A DNA stretch of 64,000 nt, taken from NCBI GenBank assembly GCA_934045905.1, contig OW203768.1:23031060-23095059 (forward strand), read 5' to 3'. The stretch is from Leuctra nigra (lineage: Eukaryota; Arthropoda; Insecta; Plecoptera; Leuctridae). How positions within the stretch are numbered: position 1 is the stretch's first letter; the number at the start of each line of letters is the position of its first letter. The notes below the pieces were generated by a model, which was not told the DNA's origin, did no database searches, and saw only the letters and a program-made list of their open reading frames with translations. The position numbers were made by a program, and so were the translations under genes. Positions 1 to 12,754 of the stretch are shown piece after piece.

Positions 1-769
1 TATTACCGAAACCGGAAATGACGTCATGAAAATGAAGAACTAGATTTAAATGACCTCTTACTACAATAACTACATATTCAGAAGGCTTATAATGATACAT
101 AACATTTATAGAAATAAATTCTATGTGGCAGTAATTTTAGTCGCCATTTTGAAAACCGGAAGTGATACCATATCTCGAAAACGGCTGGACTGATTGTAAC
201 GAAGCTTGCGCAATTCTTCATGGAATATCACTTTAAGCTTAGGTATATTGAGCACCAAACACAATTTTTCGTATTAACCAATTCGGAAATGGCGTATTTT
301 TTAAAAGTAATTGGTCATTGTTGCTCCGATGTGTGTTACAAGTTGTGTAAATAAACTAAAAAAATAAGTGATATCCCCATAAAAAACACTCCGTATAAAA
401 ATACCCGCCAAGTCTCTTCAACTATAAAAAAATAGAAGAAATCTAAAAATTCAACACTGAAAAGAAGTGATATCAAAAAATGAGCCAAGTCAAAACTTAA
501 TTTTAAAAACCAAAATATACTTGGCGCATCGTTTTTAAGGGCATTATAGGTATATTATATATATTTAGGTACATTTAATTTTTGGCATATGCTTCTATAC
601 TATTTATATACACGATGCGCCAAGTATATTTTGGTTTTTAAAATTAAGTTTTGACTTGGCTCATTTTTTGATATCACTTCTTTTCAGTGTTGAATTTTTA
701 GATTTCTTCTATTTTTTTATAGTTGAAGAGACTTGGCGGGTATTTTTACACGGAGTGTTTTTTATGGGG
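1..769. repeat. Dispersed repeat ending in a 157-bp-arm palindrome (copy 1)
   Basis: Bases 1-769 match 52199-52968 base for base at a constant offset of 52198 up to about 375, with few substitutions. This copy is cut by the window start. Its last part is a near-perfect palindrome: left arm 375-531, spacer 532-612, right arm 613-769, with one mismatch that I can see (at the CCGTATAAA/CCGTGTAAA position). Homology between the two copies stops at the outer end of the right arm, so that arm is the element terminus. No coding sequence is seen; the short open frame over the right arm is a by-product. Confidence 0.85.
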
Positions 770-849
770 ATCTCCCTTACCTCCACCATCGAATCCCATC
801 TCTTCTCGAGTAGGATTCATTCTTATAGTACAGTCAGTTAGGTAAATAA

Positions 850-3520
850 TTAGGGGTTTGATGATAAACCTGTAAAAAATTCAGCATATACTCAGAAAAA
901 CTAGCTTATCAACATAGGCTACGGTGCATATAGAATTTTTTCATATTTGGGGGGGTAGGGGGGGTCAAAATTTTATTTTCAATATTAAAATAAAAATGGC
1001 GGAGTTGGTGATAGCAACTCAAAACTTTCACAAAATCCTCATTAAACTTATCTTATAATAATGTGCCTTTGTGCATGAAAATATTCTCATTATTTTGGGG
1101 TGGAGGGGGGGTAGACGATATTTTTAATTGTTGGCATAAACACTAGGGGTTTGATGATAAATTTGTAAAAATGTCACCATATACTCAGCAAAAATAGGTT
1201 ATCAACATAGGCTACGGTGCATATCAAATTTTTTCATATTTGGGGGGGTAAGGGGGACGTCAAATTTGTATTATCAATATTAAAATAAAAATGGCGGAGT
1301 TGGTGATAGCAACTCAAAACATTCACAAAATCCTCATTAAACTTATCTTATAATAATGTGCCTTTGTGCATGAAAATATTCTCATTATTTTGGGGGGGAC
1401 GGGGGGTAGACGATATTTTTAATTGTTGGCATAAAAATTAGGGGTTTAATGATAAACCCGTAAAAATTTTACCTTATACTCAGCAAAACAAGCTCATTAA
1501 CATAGGCTACAGTGCATATAAAATTTTTTCATATTTGGGGGGGTAGGGGTGGTTTAATTTTGATTTTCTATATTATAATAAAAATGGCGGAGTTCATGAT
1601 AGAAATCTATAACGATTACAAAATACTCTATATACTCATCTTATAATAATGGGTCATTTTGAATGAAAATGTTTTCAATAATTTGGGGGGGAGGGGGGGT
1701 AGACGATACTTTTAATTGTTGGTATAAACATTAGGGGTTTGATGATAAATCTCATAAAATTTCCCCATATACTCAGAAAAACTAGCTAACCAACATAGGC
1801 TTCAATGCATATCAAATTTTTACATATTTGGGGAGGTAGGGGGGTAAATTTTTTATTTTTAATATTAGAATAAAAATGGCGGAGTTAGTGATAGACACTC
1901 AAAACTATCACAGGATACTCTTTATACTCATCTTTTAATGATAGGGCTTTCAGCATGAAAATAAATTCAATATTTTGGGTGGGAGGGGGGGTAGACGATA
2001 TTTTTAATTGTTGTGATAAACACTAGGAGTTAGATAACAATTTTGAAAAAATGTCACCTTGTACTCAGCAAAACTAGCTTATCAACATTGGCTACGGTGC
2101 ATAACGAATAAGTTCATATTTGGGGGGTGGAGTGAGTCAAATTTTGATTTTCAATATTATAATAAAAATGGCGGAGTTAATGATGGAAACATACAATTTT
2201 TAAAAAAACACTTGTTTACCTCATCTTATAATAATCGACCCTTGTGCAGGATTTTTTTTTAAGTTTCCGCCATTTTTATTGCAACAACGAAAATAAAAAT
2301 TTAACCCCCATTATCCCCCAAATATGAAAAAAAATTGATATGCACCGTAGCCTATGTTAATGAGCTAGTTTTTCTGAGTATATGGTGAAATTTTTAGAGG
2401 TTTATCTTCAAACCCCTAATGTTTATACCAACAATTAAAAATATCGTCTACCCCCCTCCCCCCCTAAATCATTGAAAAAAATGTCATTCAAAATGACCCA
2501 TTATTATGAGATGAGTATAAAGAGTATTTTGTAAACTTTATAGATTTCTATTATTAACTCCGACATTTTTATTCTAATATTGAAAATCAAAATTAAACCA
2601 CCCCTACCCCCCAAAATATGAAAAAATTTGATATGCACCGTAGCCTATGCTAATGAGCTTGTTGTGCTGAGTATGGGGTAAAATTTGTACGGGTTTATCA
2701 TGAAACTCCTAATTTGTATGCCAACAATTAAAAATATCGTCTACCCCCCAACCCCCTAAAAATATTGGAAATAATGTCATGCACAATAGCCTATTATTAT
2801 AAAATGAGTTTAATGAGGATTTTGTGAAAGTTTTGAGTTTCTATCACCAGCTCTGCCATTTTTATTACTATATTAAAAATAAATATTTGACCCCCCCCTA
2901 ACCCCCCAAATATGAAAAAATTTGATATGCACCGTAGCCTATGTTGATAAGCTAGTTTTGCTGAGTATATGATGAAGTTTTTACAAGTTTATCATCAAAC
3001 CCCTAGTGTTTATGCCAACAATTAAAAATATCGTCTACCCCCCCCCCCCCCTCCCCCCCAAAATAATGAGAATATTTTCATACACAAAGGCACATTATTA
3101 TAAGATGAGTTTAATGAAGATTTTGTGAAAGTTTTGAGTTTCTATCACCAGCTCTGCCATTTTTATTACTATATTGAAAATAAAAATTTGACCCCCCCCC
3201 AACCCCCCAAATATGAAAAAATTTGATATGCACCGTAGCCTATGTTGATAAGCTAGTTTTGCTGAGTATATGATGAAGTTTTTACAAGTTTATCATCAAA
3301 CCCCTAGTGTTTATGCCAACAATTAAAAATATCGTCTACCCCCCCTCCCCCCTAAAATAATGAGAATATTTTCATGCACAAAGGCACATTATTATAAGAT
3401 GAGTTTAATGAGGATTTTGTGAAAGTTTTGAGTTGCTATCACCAACTCCGCCATTTTTATTCTAATATTGAAAGTAAAATTTTGACCCCTTCTACCCCCC
3501 CCCCCCCCCCAAATATGAAA
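850..3520. repeat. 293-bp tandem array that inverts at its midpoint
   Basis: The phrase TAGGGGTTTGATGATAAA recurs at about 851, 1146, 1437, 1731 and (degenerate) 2022, a spacing of 291-295 bp. Its reverse complement recurs at about 2399, 2693, 2990 and 3291. The turn-over point is near 2262. Every unit carries two long G-tracts, one after CATATTT and one before TAGACGATA, on the + strand in the left half and on the - strand in the right half. All units share the phrase ATGGCGGAGTT or its complement. No gene is present. Confidence 0.9.
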
Positions 3521-3884
3521 TATGGTTTGATTTACAATTTTATAAGGAATTGGTTTCATTTTTCTAAACCACGGGTACTAATATCTAACTATAGTGATAT
3601 ATCGCTAATTGATATTATATAATACTGTACTTACAGGTTAATATTATACTATACTAAGGCACTATATTAAACATATACGAACATATAAGTATAACTTCGA
3701 AAGGATAAATTCGGAGGAGAATCGTCTCGCACACAGCACGTCTATCCTCGGCCAGGTTCAAACTCGGAGTCCCCACTCGTCTCCTCTCGTCTTGTCGGGT
3801 GTCGTGTGCGAATTGCATAATCGGCACAACCAAACACCGGTGTGCGCATAGTGCATGCACTGGCATTTACCGAGATATGCGACA
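3521..3884. other. No gene seen
   Basis: AT-rich sequence followed by a moderately GC-rich stretch (3710-3870). Open frames here have no recognisable domain. It lies between the inverted array and the left end of the Harbinger-type transposon. Confidence 0.5.
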
Positions 3885-4411
3885 AGTGACAAGTGAGAAG
3901 TGACAAAATGTTCTCACATTTAGATCTCATCTCGCTTTCCGACAATTTGGTATTCCCGAGTTCCATTAGGCGACAACTCTTGCGAGATCCTAGTAGTCAC
4001 CTCTTCATCCCCTCCAATGTCTACCAGTGACAACTCAGCGGTCCCTCGACGCGAGGCTAGCCAATCAAAAACCTTGTTACAAAAATGCCGTGGCGGCAGG
4101 ATTCAATCTTGACGAAAAACACTGTTATCCCAAACTGCAAATGATGTTGAGTTAATAGATCCTCATATTACTATTTATATCTAATAAAAGTAATACAGTG
4201 TTCATTGTATATTTGCGTGCTCTCACGTTGTAACCATTTATTTATATTTATGTAAGCAACTTTTCGAACTTTTCGGTATAAACCTAGGTAATTATGGTTT
4301 CGCGCACTATCTGAACGTACTGACTCACTTCCAAGAATTACCCTTTTGGATCAATTAGTCATTGCCTTGCGGCCTAAACCATCCCTTTAACTTCCTTTAT
4401 ACAAATACTGA

Positions 4412-7400
4412 ATGAGTCATTCGCGCATCGTCTTCAATTCAAGCATCATGCCTGCCGTAAGAGTGACGAGACAACAAAAAGAAACCTTGGTTAGGTTTAT
4501 GGAAGATAATTTAGTTTTTTATAGGGGGAAATTCACCCCTTCGTTTACCAAAGAAGAAAGCCAGAAGAAATGGGAAGAGTTGGCCACAATATTGAACAGT
4601 TGTGAGGGCCCAGAGAAAGAAAAAGAAAAGTGGAAGAAGGTAAGAAAATTGTAGTATTTGCTTGCATTTAGTAGGTAGGTATCTAAATCTAAAATTTACA
4701 TAATATCAATGAATATTTTCGCCTTGCAATACATAATTATGATTTGTTTTGTATTCCTTGAAATAACTTTATTAGTTTTGAATAAAATAATATTGAGAAA
4801 AAAACACGTGGCATTCATTGACTCCAATAAATAAGCCTATGGACAAAGGCAACCCCATTATAGGAGACAACCCCATTATAAATATGGGTGTACTATAATT
4901 TCAAATTCAAGAAAATACATTTAAATAAGTAACTTATATTTATCTTATTTTGCTGTACTTTGGTTCAGTTGTTTTACAAACAAAGGAAGTTGTTTCTAAT
5001 TAATTTTACTAATTTATCCATATAAAAGTAGGGACACTTTATACTTCTTTAGAAGTGGAACTAATACTTCGATTAAGTAGGCTTTATGTTTCAATATCCA
5101 ACCCTAAACAATATGCAATGTATGGTTTCAGACATGGGATGACCTCAAGGGAAACGTCAAGGAGAAGGTCCGGGAGAACGAGCGGAGAATGCTCCAGACG
5201 GGAGGAGGCTCTCCACTACCCTTATTAGAGCTCAACAACGTGGAGCAGCGAGTAGCGGCACTTCTGGGGGAAGTGTTGCTAAGGGGGATCGCTGGTGTCG
5301 AGGAGGGAGGTGTAAGTTGCTTACAAAAGATACAATTTAATTTTATAATGGTCTATGTAGAAACATAAATTTCTAAACTGCTATCAAGCTTCATTGCTAA
5401 GAATTCCATGCATCTTTCCTACACATTAAATTAATGAAGAATTTTAATTCCCAATTTCAAACGTTGCAAAGGAATATTGAGCATGTGGTGTTTTACTTTG
5501 TTCGACGGATCAGACACTTGAATATAGCTCATATATGTCCGTTTCTGCTTTGCCGATTTAAGTACCTAAGCTGTATTTTTGTCCGATCGAGCAACTGCGT
5601 ACAAAACTGCTATAATCAGTGTTGTTAATAAAAAATACATTCTGACTAATAGACATCAATGTCCATTTATAAGAAGGAAATATTGGAAGAATAAAAGTTT
5701 AGTTACAAGTAACACAATTCTAATTTATGCCAACAGGAGGACTCGGAAGAGGATGATCGGCTAGTCGAGAGCAGCGAAGTGTGGCAGGATGTCTTGATTG
5801 ACCCAATTACAAACTACATCTGCGAGAGAACGCTGCCGGAGACGCCAGTTGCCGGGACATCCGCTGGTCGCCCCGAGAAGAGGCCAGCTCAGAGGGAGAT
5901 CCAGAGTGGTGAGTTAGGCAAATTATAATAAATAACGGTGTGTACAAGTTAATCAGTGTATTATTTCAATACCACATGAAGAATTTTTACATCAAATTTC
6001 ACAAAACATTTTGAGTGAAAATGCTCTAAAATGCTCCACGGGTTCCCTTAACAAAAATGTTTCTCTAAACCGGCGGGAGAATGTAACACATTGAAGAAGG
6101 TGGTGATTTAAACGTCCCACCCTTCATGTTATACAAACTTTCTAATCTTAAAGTCGTGGAATTTGCATAAAAATTCCGATTTAATTGTATATATATCATA
6201 AATAAAGAACAACATAGAAACATTTTGGTTGTTATTACAATTCTAAAAATTACTAGTCAGACTAACGTACCTACCAATGGTTAGAGCAACATCAAGTTGT
6301 AAAAAGCTATGCCTACTTGTAGGGAAATTCTTGTGCTGCACAAGCACAATATGGATTCCCACTATGACATCAATATAATTTTATATTGATATCTTATTTA
6401 TTTACACAGTTAATGGGATATTTCATCCTATATTCATTACAACAAATATGTCAACACTTTCATATGATATAATATTTGAATCTCCTTCCAAAACAAAATG
6501 TAGGTAGGTACATAGAAAATTTGGCATACAAATAATTTTGTTTAATTCAAACACTTCTGCATCATATATAAAAAAATGCAATCTCTTTCATGCAAATTTT
6601 GTGTGTCAATTGAAAAATACAGTAATAGGTACTCAAAAGAAAACTAAATGAAATTGTGAAAATGATTATGCTGGTCTTGTCAACACAATGTCATACCAAG
6701 AACATTTAGCTTAAACGCTTTTGGTATCTATGTAATAATTCAAAATAGATAGTTGTAAGAACTGCGGTACCTATGTTAATTACTGCTAGTAATCGGTATG
6801 CTAGTAAGAATGTTAAAGGAGATACATTCGCAAGCTATGTAATATTTATTGTTCACAACCCTTCAATGGTGATTGAATTCAGAATCAAGTACTACATATT
6901 CAGACCTACCTATCTTTAGTCATGAAATAAAAATAAAATAACTATGATTGCTCTTGAAGCATGACCTATCTGTAGTCATGAAATAAAAATAAAATAACTA
7001 TGATTGCTCTTGAAGTCTCTATAAATTACACCCAATTGGCAATTTCCAGAAGTAAAACAAATGGCGAATCGAGAACTATTATTAAAAATAAAAATAAGAG
7101 CAAGAAAAACTCTATGAATCATCAGAATCATTCCAATGCCAACTAATTTCACAATGATTGCTCTTGAAATTAATAACCAAAAAATTTTGCTAATTAATTA
7201 CAAATGGTTGAATCAATGGAGAGTGAAAAATTATGCATTTATATCAAATGTCCAAACATAGCGTGACATACTCCTTGAAAATTAAAACTAAAATATATCT
7301 ACATGATTGTTCTAGGGAGCCAAGCATACCACCTCCCGACGCTGCCCACCACCAAGAGGCGGCGTTCGACTGTAAGTGCCAGTGTCTCCGTGGAGGATGA

Positions 7401-7584
7401 GTTGGCGGCGTCGCACAAGGACATGGCCAGCGCCAACCTCGAGATGGCCAAGTCCCTTGGCGAGATGGTTGGAATCATGAGGCAGAGCGCTGAAATGAAT
7501 ATAGCGCTGATGAGTGAGGCGGTGGCAGCACTTAACAGCCATGCGAGAAGCATGGAAGTAATTGCCCAACATTTGTCAAAATAA
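4412..7584 (+). CDS. Myb/SANT-like DNA-binding protein of a PIF/Harbinger element
   Basis: Four exons join in phase: 4412-4639, 5132-5311, 5737-5908 and 7316-7584 (stop TAA), giving 282 aa, or 270 aa if the second Met at 4448 is used. All introns are GT-AG. Residues about 13-100 form the Myb/SANT-like (trihelix) domain: a basic start (VRVTRQQKETLVRFM), the FTKEESQKKWEELATILN segment and, after the first splice, a TWDDLKGNVKEK block, which hold the usual three tryptophans. An acidic/basic linker with KRRR follows, then an alpha-helical C-terminus. In PIF/Harbinger elements this partner binds the element ends and brings the transposase to the nucleus. That role is inferred from the family and from the convergent transposase. 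No frameshift or early stop is present. Confidence 0.85.
6900..7016. repeat. Tandem duplication of about 58 bp
   Basis: The block running from ACCTATC(T)...AGTCATGAAATAAAA to TGATTGCTCTTGAAG occurs twice in succession (about 6903-6958 and 6962-7015) in the third intron of the Myb/SANT-like gene. The rest of that intron (5909-7315) is AT-rich with nothing recognisable. Confidence 0.85.
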
Positions 7585-7635
7585 AATTTATGTGGCTAAG
7601 TACCTAGTCTATCTCAATTATTGATATATTTACCT

Positions 7636-10600
7636 TCACACAGCAAAATGTCTCTGAACCAGACGGGCACGGTGCCTCTGGCCTGTGGTCTGCTGCCCAC
7701 GTCCACGCCCCTCCGGTAGGTTGTCCGCCATGTCTTCCATCCCCAAGTCCCCCAAGTCGTCATCCTCATCGTCATCTTGCTCGAGAGGAAGCCGGTGGTG
7801 GATGCACATGTTGTGCAGCACCACACAGCTCATGACAATTCTCGCAGCCTTGGGAGGCGAGTAATGCAACGTCCTGCTCTTCAGCAAGCAGCGCCACCTT
7901 GCCTTCAGCAGGCCGTTGCATCTCTCGATGACGGCCCGCGCTTTCGCATGCCTTCGGTTGTACCGCTCTTCAGGAGAACCAGCAGCAGCGTTAGCGATCG
8001 GGACCATCATGTAGGCTTCCTGCATGTAGCCTCCGTCACCTTGGCACACATCATAACAAAGTTTTAATGAGAGAGCAAACACATTTGATTTATTTTCATC
8101 ATTTAACAGTGTCAACATTTATCATTTAACAAACTTGTGGTATAAAATGAACTAATTGAATTCCGTTGCACATTCTGAAATTACAACGGGTATGTTAGTA
8201 TGTAGTTCTACTCCACCTACCGATGAGCCACGAGCTTTTGTCATTTTCACGTTCCAAGTTCCGGGAAATGCGGCTGCTCCGAAAAATATGCTGGTCGTGA
8301 TTTCTTCCAGGGAACTTGGCGTTTGCATTCGTAATCATTTCATCCATGTTACAAACCTGTAAAATAAATAATGTACTATTTAATTTAGAAACAATAATTT
8401 TTCAACTTTAATATTGCACAACAGGAATGAAGTTAGCTTACTAATTGCACGTTTAGGCTGTGGTAGAGTTTACGATTGATGAACTGGTGCTCTTGATAGT
8501 CGGGATGGTTGACTGGTGGAGCGATGATGGCAACGTGGGTGCAATCTATCGCCCCGACTACACCAGGAAACCCATGAGCATCTAGAAACCTAAATTGAGT
8601 GGAATGTACCGGCATTAGTTTCATATCTGTGATATATTTTTTTAAATAACATTAGGGTTGAACAGAAAGAAAAAAAAATTTTATCCAGCTATTATAAATC
8701 CTGTCACCATTCCCAACTCAAACAATGCAAGATTGAAGAGATGCAAAAGAATTCCATGACTCAGGATGGATATCAAGATATCTATTTACATAGATATATA
8801 ATATTGTTTCACTAGTTCACAGTTCACAGCAATTTTTCCATAGTTTAATCATATTTTAAAATTATATGGTTGTGAAAGAAAGATACCTATTAAAAAGAAA
8901 GGAGAGCAAATAGAACAGAAATTAAGAAGACAGAAATTGGGTTAAATAAAATAAAGAAATATTACCAAGCAAGTAAATCATTACTTCTTATTTATGTACT
9001 ATTGCTGAAAGCATTTGGCACCCAGAGAGATGTTTGGTCAGCTGTGACGTCATGTGCAATTACAGGACAGCTAATTAATTATGAAACATTACCTGAAATT
9101 TGAAAGCAACAATGTAGGTATTTACTGAGGTAAATTATAATTGTATTCTATATAATATGCCGATGATACCCAAGTTTATACCTCTGGGAAAGTTGATCAT
9201 GTTTTGGAATTGTCAGAGAACCTAGTAAATGACCTGCAAGCGGTGCATGAGTGGTCGTGCTCGAATAGCCTATGTCTCAATGCAACGAAAACCATTGTAT
9301 TGCCTGTAGGTAGCGTTCACAACCTGGCAAGGATGCCAGAAAATCCAACAATATTATTGAATGGGGTTAAAGTTGCTGTACAGAATTCAGCGAGGAATCT
9401 TGGTCTCGTCATTGATTCTGCTTTGACGTGGGAAGATCATGTAGCGAAAGTATGTGCCCAATCATTTGCAACTCTTGCCTACTTGTATAAGTTTAAGGAT
9501 ATGTTATCTACTGACATTAAACTCACACTGGTAAATTCATTGATTCTGTCTAATATTGATTATTGTGATGTCGTATACATTGGGGTGAGAAAGAAGCATG
9601 GAGCCAGAATACAGAAGGTTCAAAATTCTTGTATTAGATTTATTTTTGATCTTAAAAGGTGTGATAGTATTTCAGATGTTTTAAATTCTAATAATATTTT
9701 AAATATGTTGAATCGACGGTATTGCCATCTTTTAAATGTTACGTTTTTGGTATTGATGCAAAAGGCACCGTCTTATCTGTTCAATAGACTAAACCCAACA
9801 TATAATAAACGAACTTTAAACTTATTAACACCGTTACATAAAACACTTGTTGGCCAAAGTTCTTTCTCTGTAATTGCTCCAACACTTTGGAATCGACTGC
9901 CATTGTCAATCAAAATGACTGAGAGTCGCACTGATTTTAAACAAAGTACGCACACATTTTTATTGTCATTGCAGAAGACGAATAAAGATCTAATGAATGT
10001 TTGAATTTCATCTTGTATGGTGTGATGTGTGATGTATGTGTGTGTTTTACTTTTTGACTACTAAACTGAAGAAGTTTATTGTATTTTATAACTTGCTATT
10101 GACTCATGTTGTGTTTATTTTTATTAATTTTTAATAATTAAATGCAATATGTATTATACTTAATAAACACAAAGAAGAAGATAATATACCAGGAAACAAC
10201 TTAGTAAAATACAAATATTTGAACAGAAACACTGGTACAGCGGACTCTTTTTATTTTTATTTCTTGACAATACCAGTGTTTCTGTTCAAATATTTGTATT
10301 TTACTATGTATTATACTTGTAATTATGGTTAGGTGGAAGAGCCACTGAGGTGGAACCTCGCCATATTGAACTTGAGAGAATATTTTTTTGTTATTTTAAA
10401 TCCCACTTGTGGAATATTTTGTATTCTGTTGGTGATTTCAAATAAAATGAAATGAAATAAAATGAAATGAATATTTTGTTTTGTTTAGAACAAGGCTAAT
10501 TCCTCTAATTGGTACCTACTATCTTCAGCTAAGCTGCTATCCAGGATTTGTACATGTTCATAGGGTTGAATAGAAAGACTTGAAAGAAAGCAAGGCTAGG

Positions 10601-12754
10601 AGGTTGGTAAGATAGTAGAAAGTTCATTTGTAGAAAGTTGTTTGTGATTTGTAGTTTGTAGAATTTGATAGTTTGATAGTGTAGTTTCTACACTTTGATA
10701 GTGTAGAAAGTTCACCAATGTTTAATATAAGGGATGGCCGTCTGCAAATTTACTGGTAAATTATTGTACATTTACCAATAAAGCATTTAAAAAAAAAATG
10801 GTGAAAGTATTTTTAAATCCTGTGGATTACCATGTTGTTGGATTTCACCTCAATCACTAATAATTTAACTTGTTTTCTCTGTCTCAGGCCAGTTTTACAA
10901 TGCCCCGTTAAAGTTAACATTAGGATTTACTAACAAACAAAAGCTCGGAGCACTTCCGAGTAGCTCAATGAAGAACTGCCAACCAACTGCCAGCCTTCCT
11001 GCAGATCTCAACAGCGTCCATGACAACATCACGATGGAACTCGAGTCGGAGAGGAAGCTGCCATTCCTGGACTGCCTGGTGCTCAAGCGCGCAGACAGTA
11101 CACATTGTACAAGACGCACCTGCACGCGTCGTCGCATCATCATCCAGCTCAGAACTCGCTCACCACGCGCTCCAGCGACGACCGCATCACATCACCTTTC
11201 ACAGTAGGCGAAAGCTCTATGGAAGGCGCTGCTCAGCAACGGCTACTCCAACCGCGACTTCTACAAGGCGTAGAACAGGAAGTCGAGCACCGCCCATCGA
11301 CCCAGCCAGACTCGCCTTCCTGCCCCATGTCCGAGGAGGCCATCAACATAGAACGCCGCCCGCACAACTTGAACACGCGAGACGACTCAATCAGGCTGCA
11401 ACATGCCTGGAAGCCGGTCATGGCGCAGATCCTCGTAGCACCGGACGAGCCGACACCTCTCCCACCGACCATCGCGGACTCGACGACCCAGGGACCTCGG
11501 ACATGCAGCCGTGTCAGAGCCCAGAAACTGACTAGTCAGCTGACAAGACAACCCCTCCGTTACCCCCCCCCCCCCCTCCTACACCTCACCCACACTCCTA
11601 GTCCTATTAGTCAGTCCAAATTTCAGTCCAAATTTTCCCAATGGATCGCCTACTTGCGACAGTAGGCATCTTAAAGCCGGCTTTTCCATCTACAGCCCAG
11701 CCAGGCAGCCGGAGGTTGCGGGAAGCAAATCGCGTGCAACGTCGCTGCAAACGGCCCTTTTAAGCACAAGACAGAGCAGCTACCGCACCGGACCCAGAAA
11801 CAACAGAGATTTCTGTAATTTTCTTTTACAGCTGAACGACAACTCATGGGATAGAAACATATACATCTAAGTTGGTTGACTACAAAGTTGACTGATTGCT
11901 AATCTTCCACACAAGTTGTTGATATTGTTGACAATACAATAGAGGTGTACACCTAAATGCTCATTGGTCGAAACTAGGTGATATCATGACACCAAAGACT
12001 AGCAGTATAGCAGAGAAGTCGAGACGTAAGGTTCTTCACGAACATTCTTACCTTCTCTTTGTGGCCATTTTCTCAGCTTCGGTGGAAGGCCGCTTTATCC
12101 ACCTCCGCACAAGCACTCGGCAAATGGCTTTGCTGACTTCATTGATGGCGTTGCTGATGGAAGGCTGGCTCATTCCTAAGAATTCATTTTCTGCCACGTC
12201 CAGCTGATGGCTTCCACGGGCATAAAATCGCAGAGCGGCTAGTACCTATTAATTAACAATAATAGAAATTATAGTTATTCAACCTATTCAGTGGACAAAA
12301 TTGATGAACTAACCATGTTTGAGGTTATGATTCTGACGTTCACTTGACATGTTGAGTACTTCCTTGATGATTAATTGACATGTCAGCGTAAAGTTTACTT
12401 CTTAATTACCACTTGGAATTGTATTACAATACTTAATGAGCTGAAATATAGTGAAAACAGTGTTGAACAAACCTTGGCGCCATTTGAAATGCTTGACGTG
12501 CGTTTTGTTGGACCCAATTGCACGTCCAAATCGGCTATTAACTGTTGCGCAAGAACTATAGGCAGGCGGAATCTTGCGCGGAACCTTCTGTCAGTTAGCT
12601 CAAAAGCGTCCCGACGCACATTATAAATTCGTTCTTGCCGATTTCTTCGTTGATTACGACGAATAAAAAACAGGGCAAGCGCCATTTCTTCACTTCTCGC
12701 TTGTGAATTTGAGTTGTCACTACCGTAATGGGAGGTGAGAAATAAAAGTGACAT
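7636..12754 (-). CDS. PIF/Harbinger DDE transposase (HARBI1-like)
   Basis: Five exons on the - strand join in phase: 12754-12473, 12245-12052, 8589-8442, 8356-8221 and 8039-7636, giving 387 aa (vertebrate HARBI1 is about 350). The N-terminal part holds RRDAFELTDRRFRARFRLP, followed by a helix-turn-helix-like region (MSQPSISNAINEVSKAI). The catalytic triad is visible: first Asp in GVVGAIDCTHVAI, second Asp in WLIGDGGY (created across the last splice), Glu in AVIERCNGLLKARW, followed by LHYSPPKAARI and VLHNMCIHH. A strongly acidic tail (QDDDEDDDLGDLG) ends the protein. The third intron (8590-12051) has been enlarged by a LINE and a Penelope-like fragment, yet the splice phases still match. The upstream start at 12754 was taken; a later Met is possible. 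A domesticated HARBI1 is the alternative, but the flanking inverted repeats and the adjacent Myb partner favour a transposon. Confidence 0.88.
9150..10480 (+). mobile_element. 3' part of a non-LTR retrotransposon (reverse transcriptase tail)
   Basis: The reading frame picks up at about 9156 with the YADDTQVYTSG catalytic box of a LINE reverse transcriptase. It continues open to the stop at 10002-10004 through the thumb and C-terminal region (LGLVIDSALTWEDHV, LILSNIDYCDVVY, APTLWNRLP), then a 3' UTR ending in an AAATGAAATG-type repeat near 10445-10475. The 5' four-fifths is missing, the usual 5' truncation of LINE copies. It sits in the third intron of the Harbinger transposase. A Jockey/CR1-like clade is likely but not resolved. 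Confidence 0.85.
10162..10304. mobile_element. 143-bp palindrome-bearing insert with 14-bp duplication
   Basis: The 14-mer TATGTATTATACTT occurs at 10148-10161 and again at 10305-10318, flanking a 143-bp segment that interrupts the LINE 3' UTR. The insert ends in a perfect hairpin: TAGTAAAATACAAATATTTG and its continuation (about 10201-10236) pair with 10271-10306. No coding capacity. Confidence 0.7.
10960..11560 (+). pseudogene. Penelope-like element reverse transcriptase remnant, frameshifted
   Basis: This is a GC-rich island in AT-rich surroundings. One frame reads LNSVHDNITMELESERKLPF and LDCLVLKRAD; a second frame, +1 from about 11105, reads KTHLHASSHHHPAQ. Together these resemble the region after the RT palm of Penelope-like elements, where an FLDCLVLK...HASSHHHP block is typical. 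Frames shift repeatedly and the downstream part is unrecognisable, so it is a dead fragment. Assignment rests on remembered family motifs. Confidence 0.55.

Noticed and set aside
850..3520. CRISPR array
   Set aside because: Units of 293 bp are repeated in full with no unique spacers, and the genome is eukaryotic.
7777..8067. Open frames on + across 7777-8067 and on - across 7299-7572
   Set aside because: Shadows of the transposase and Myb/SANT exons in the opposite strand or other frames.
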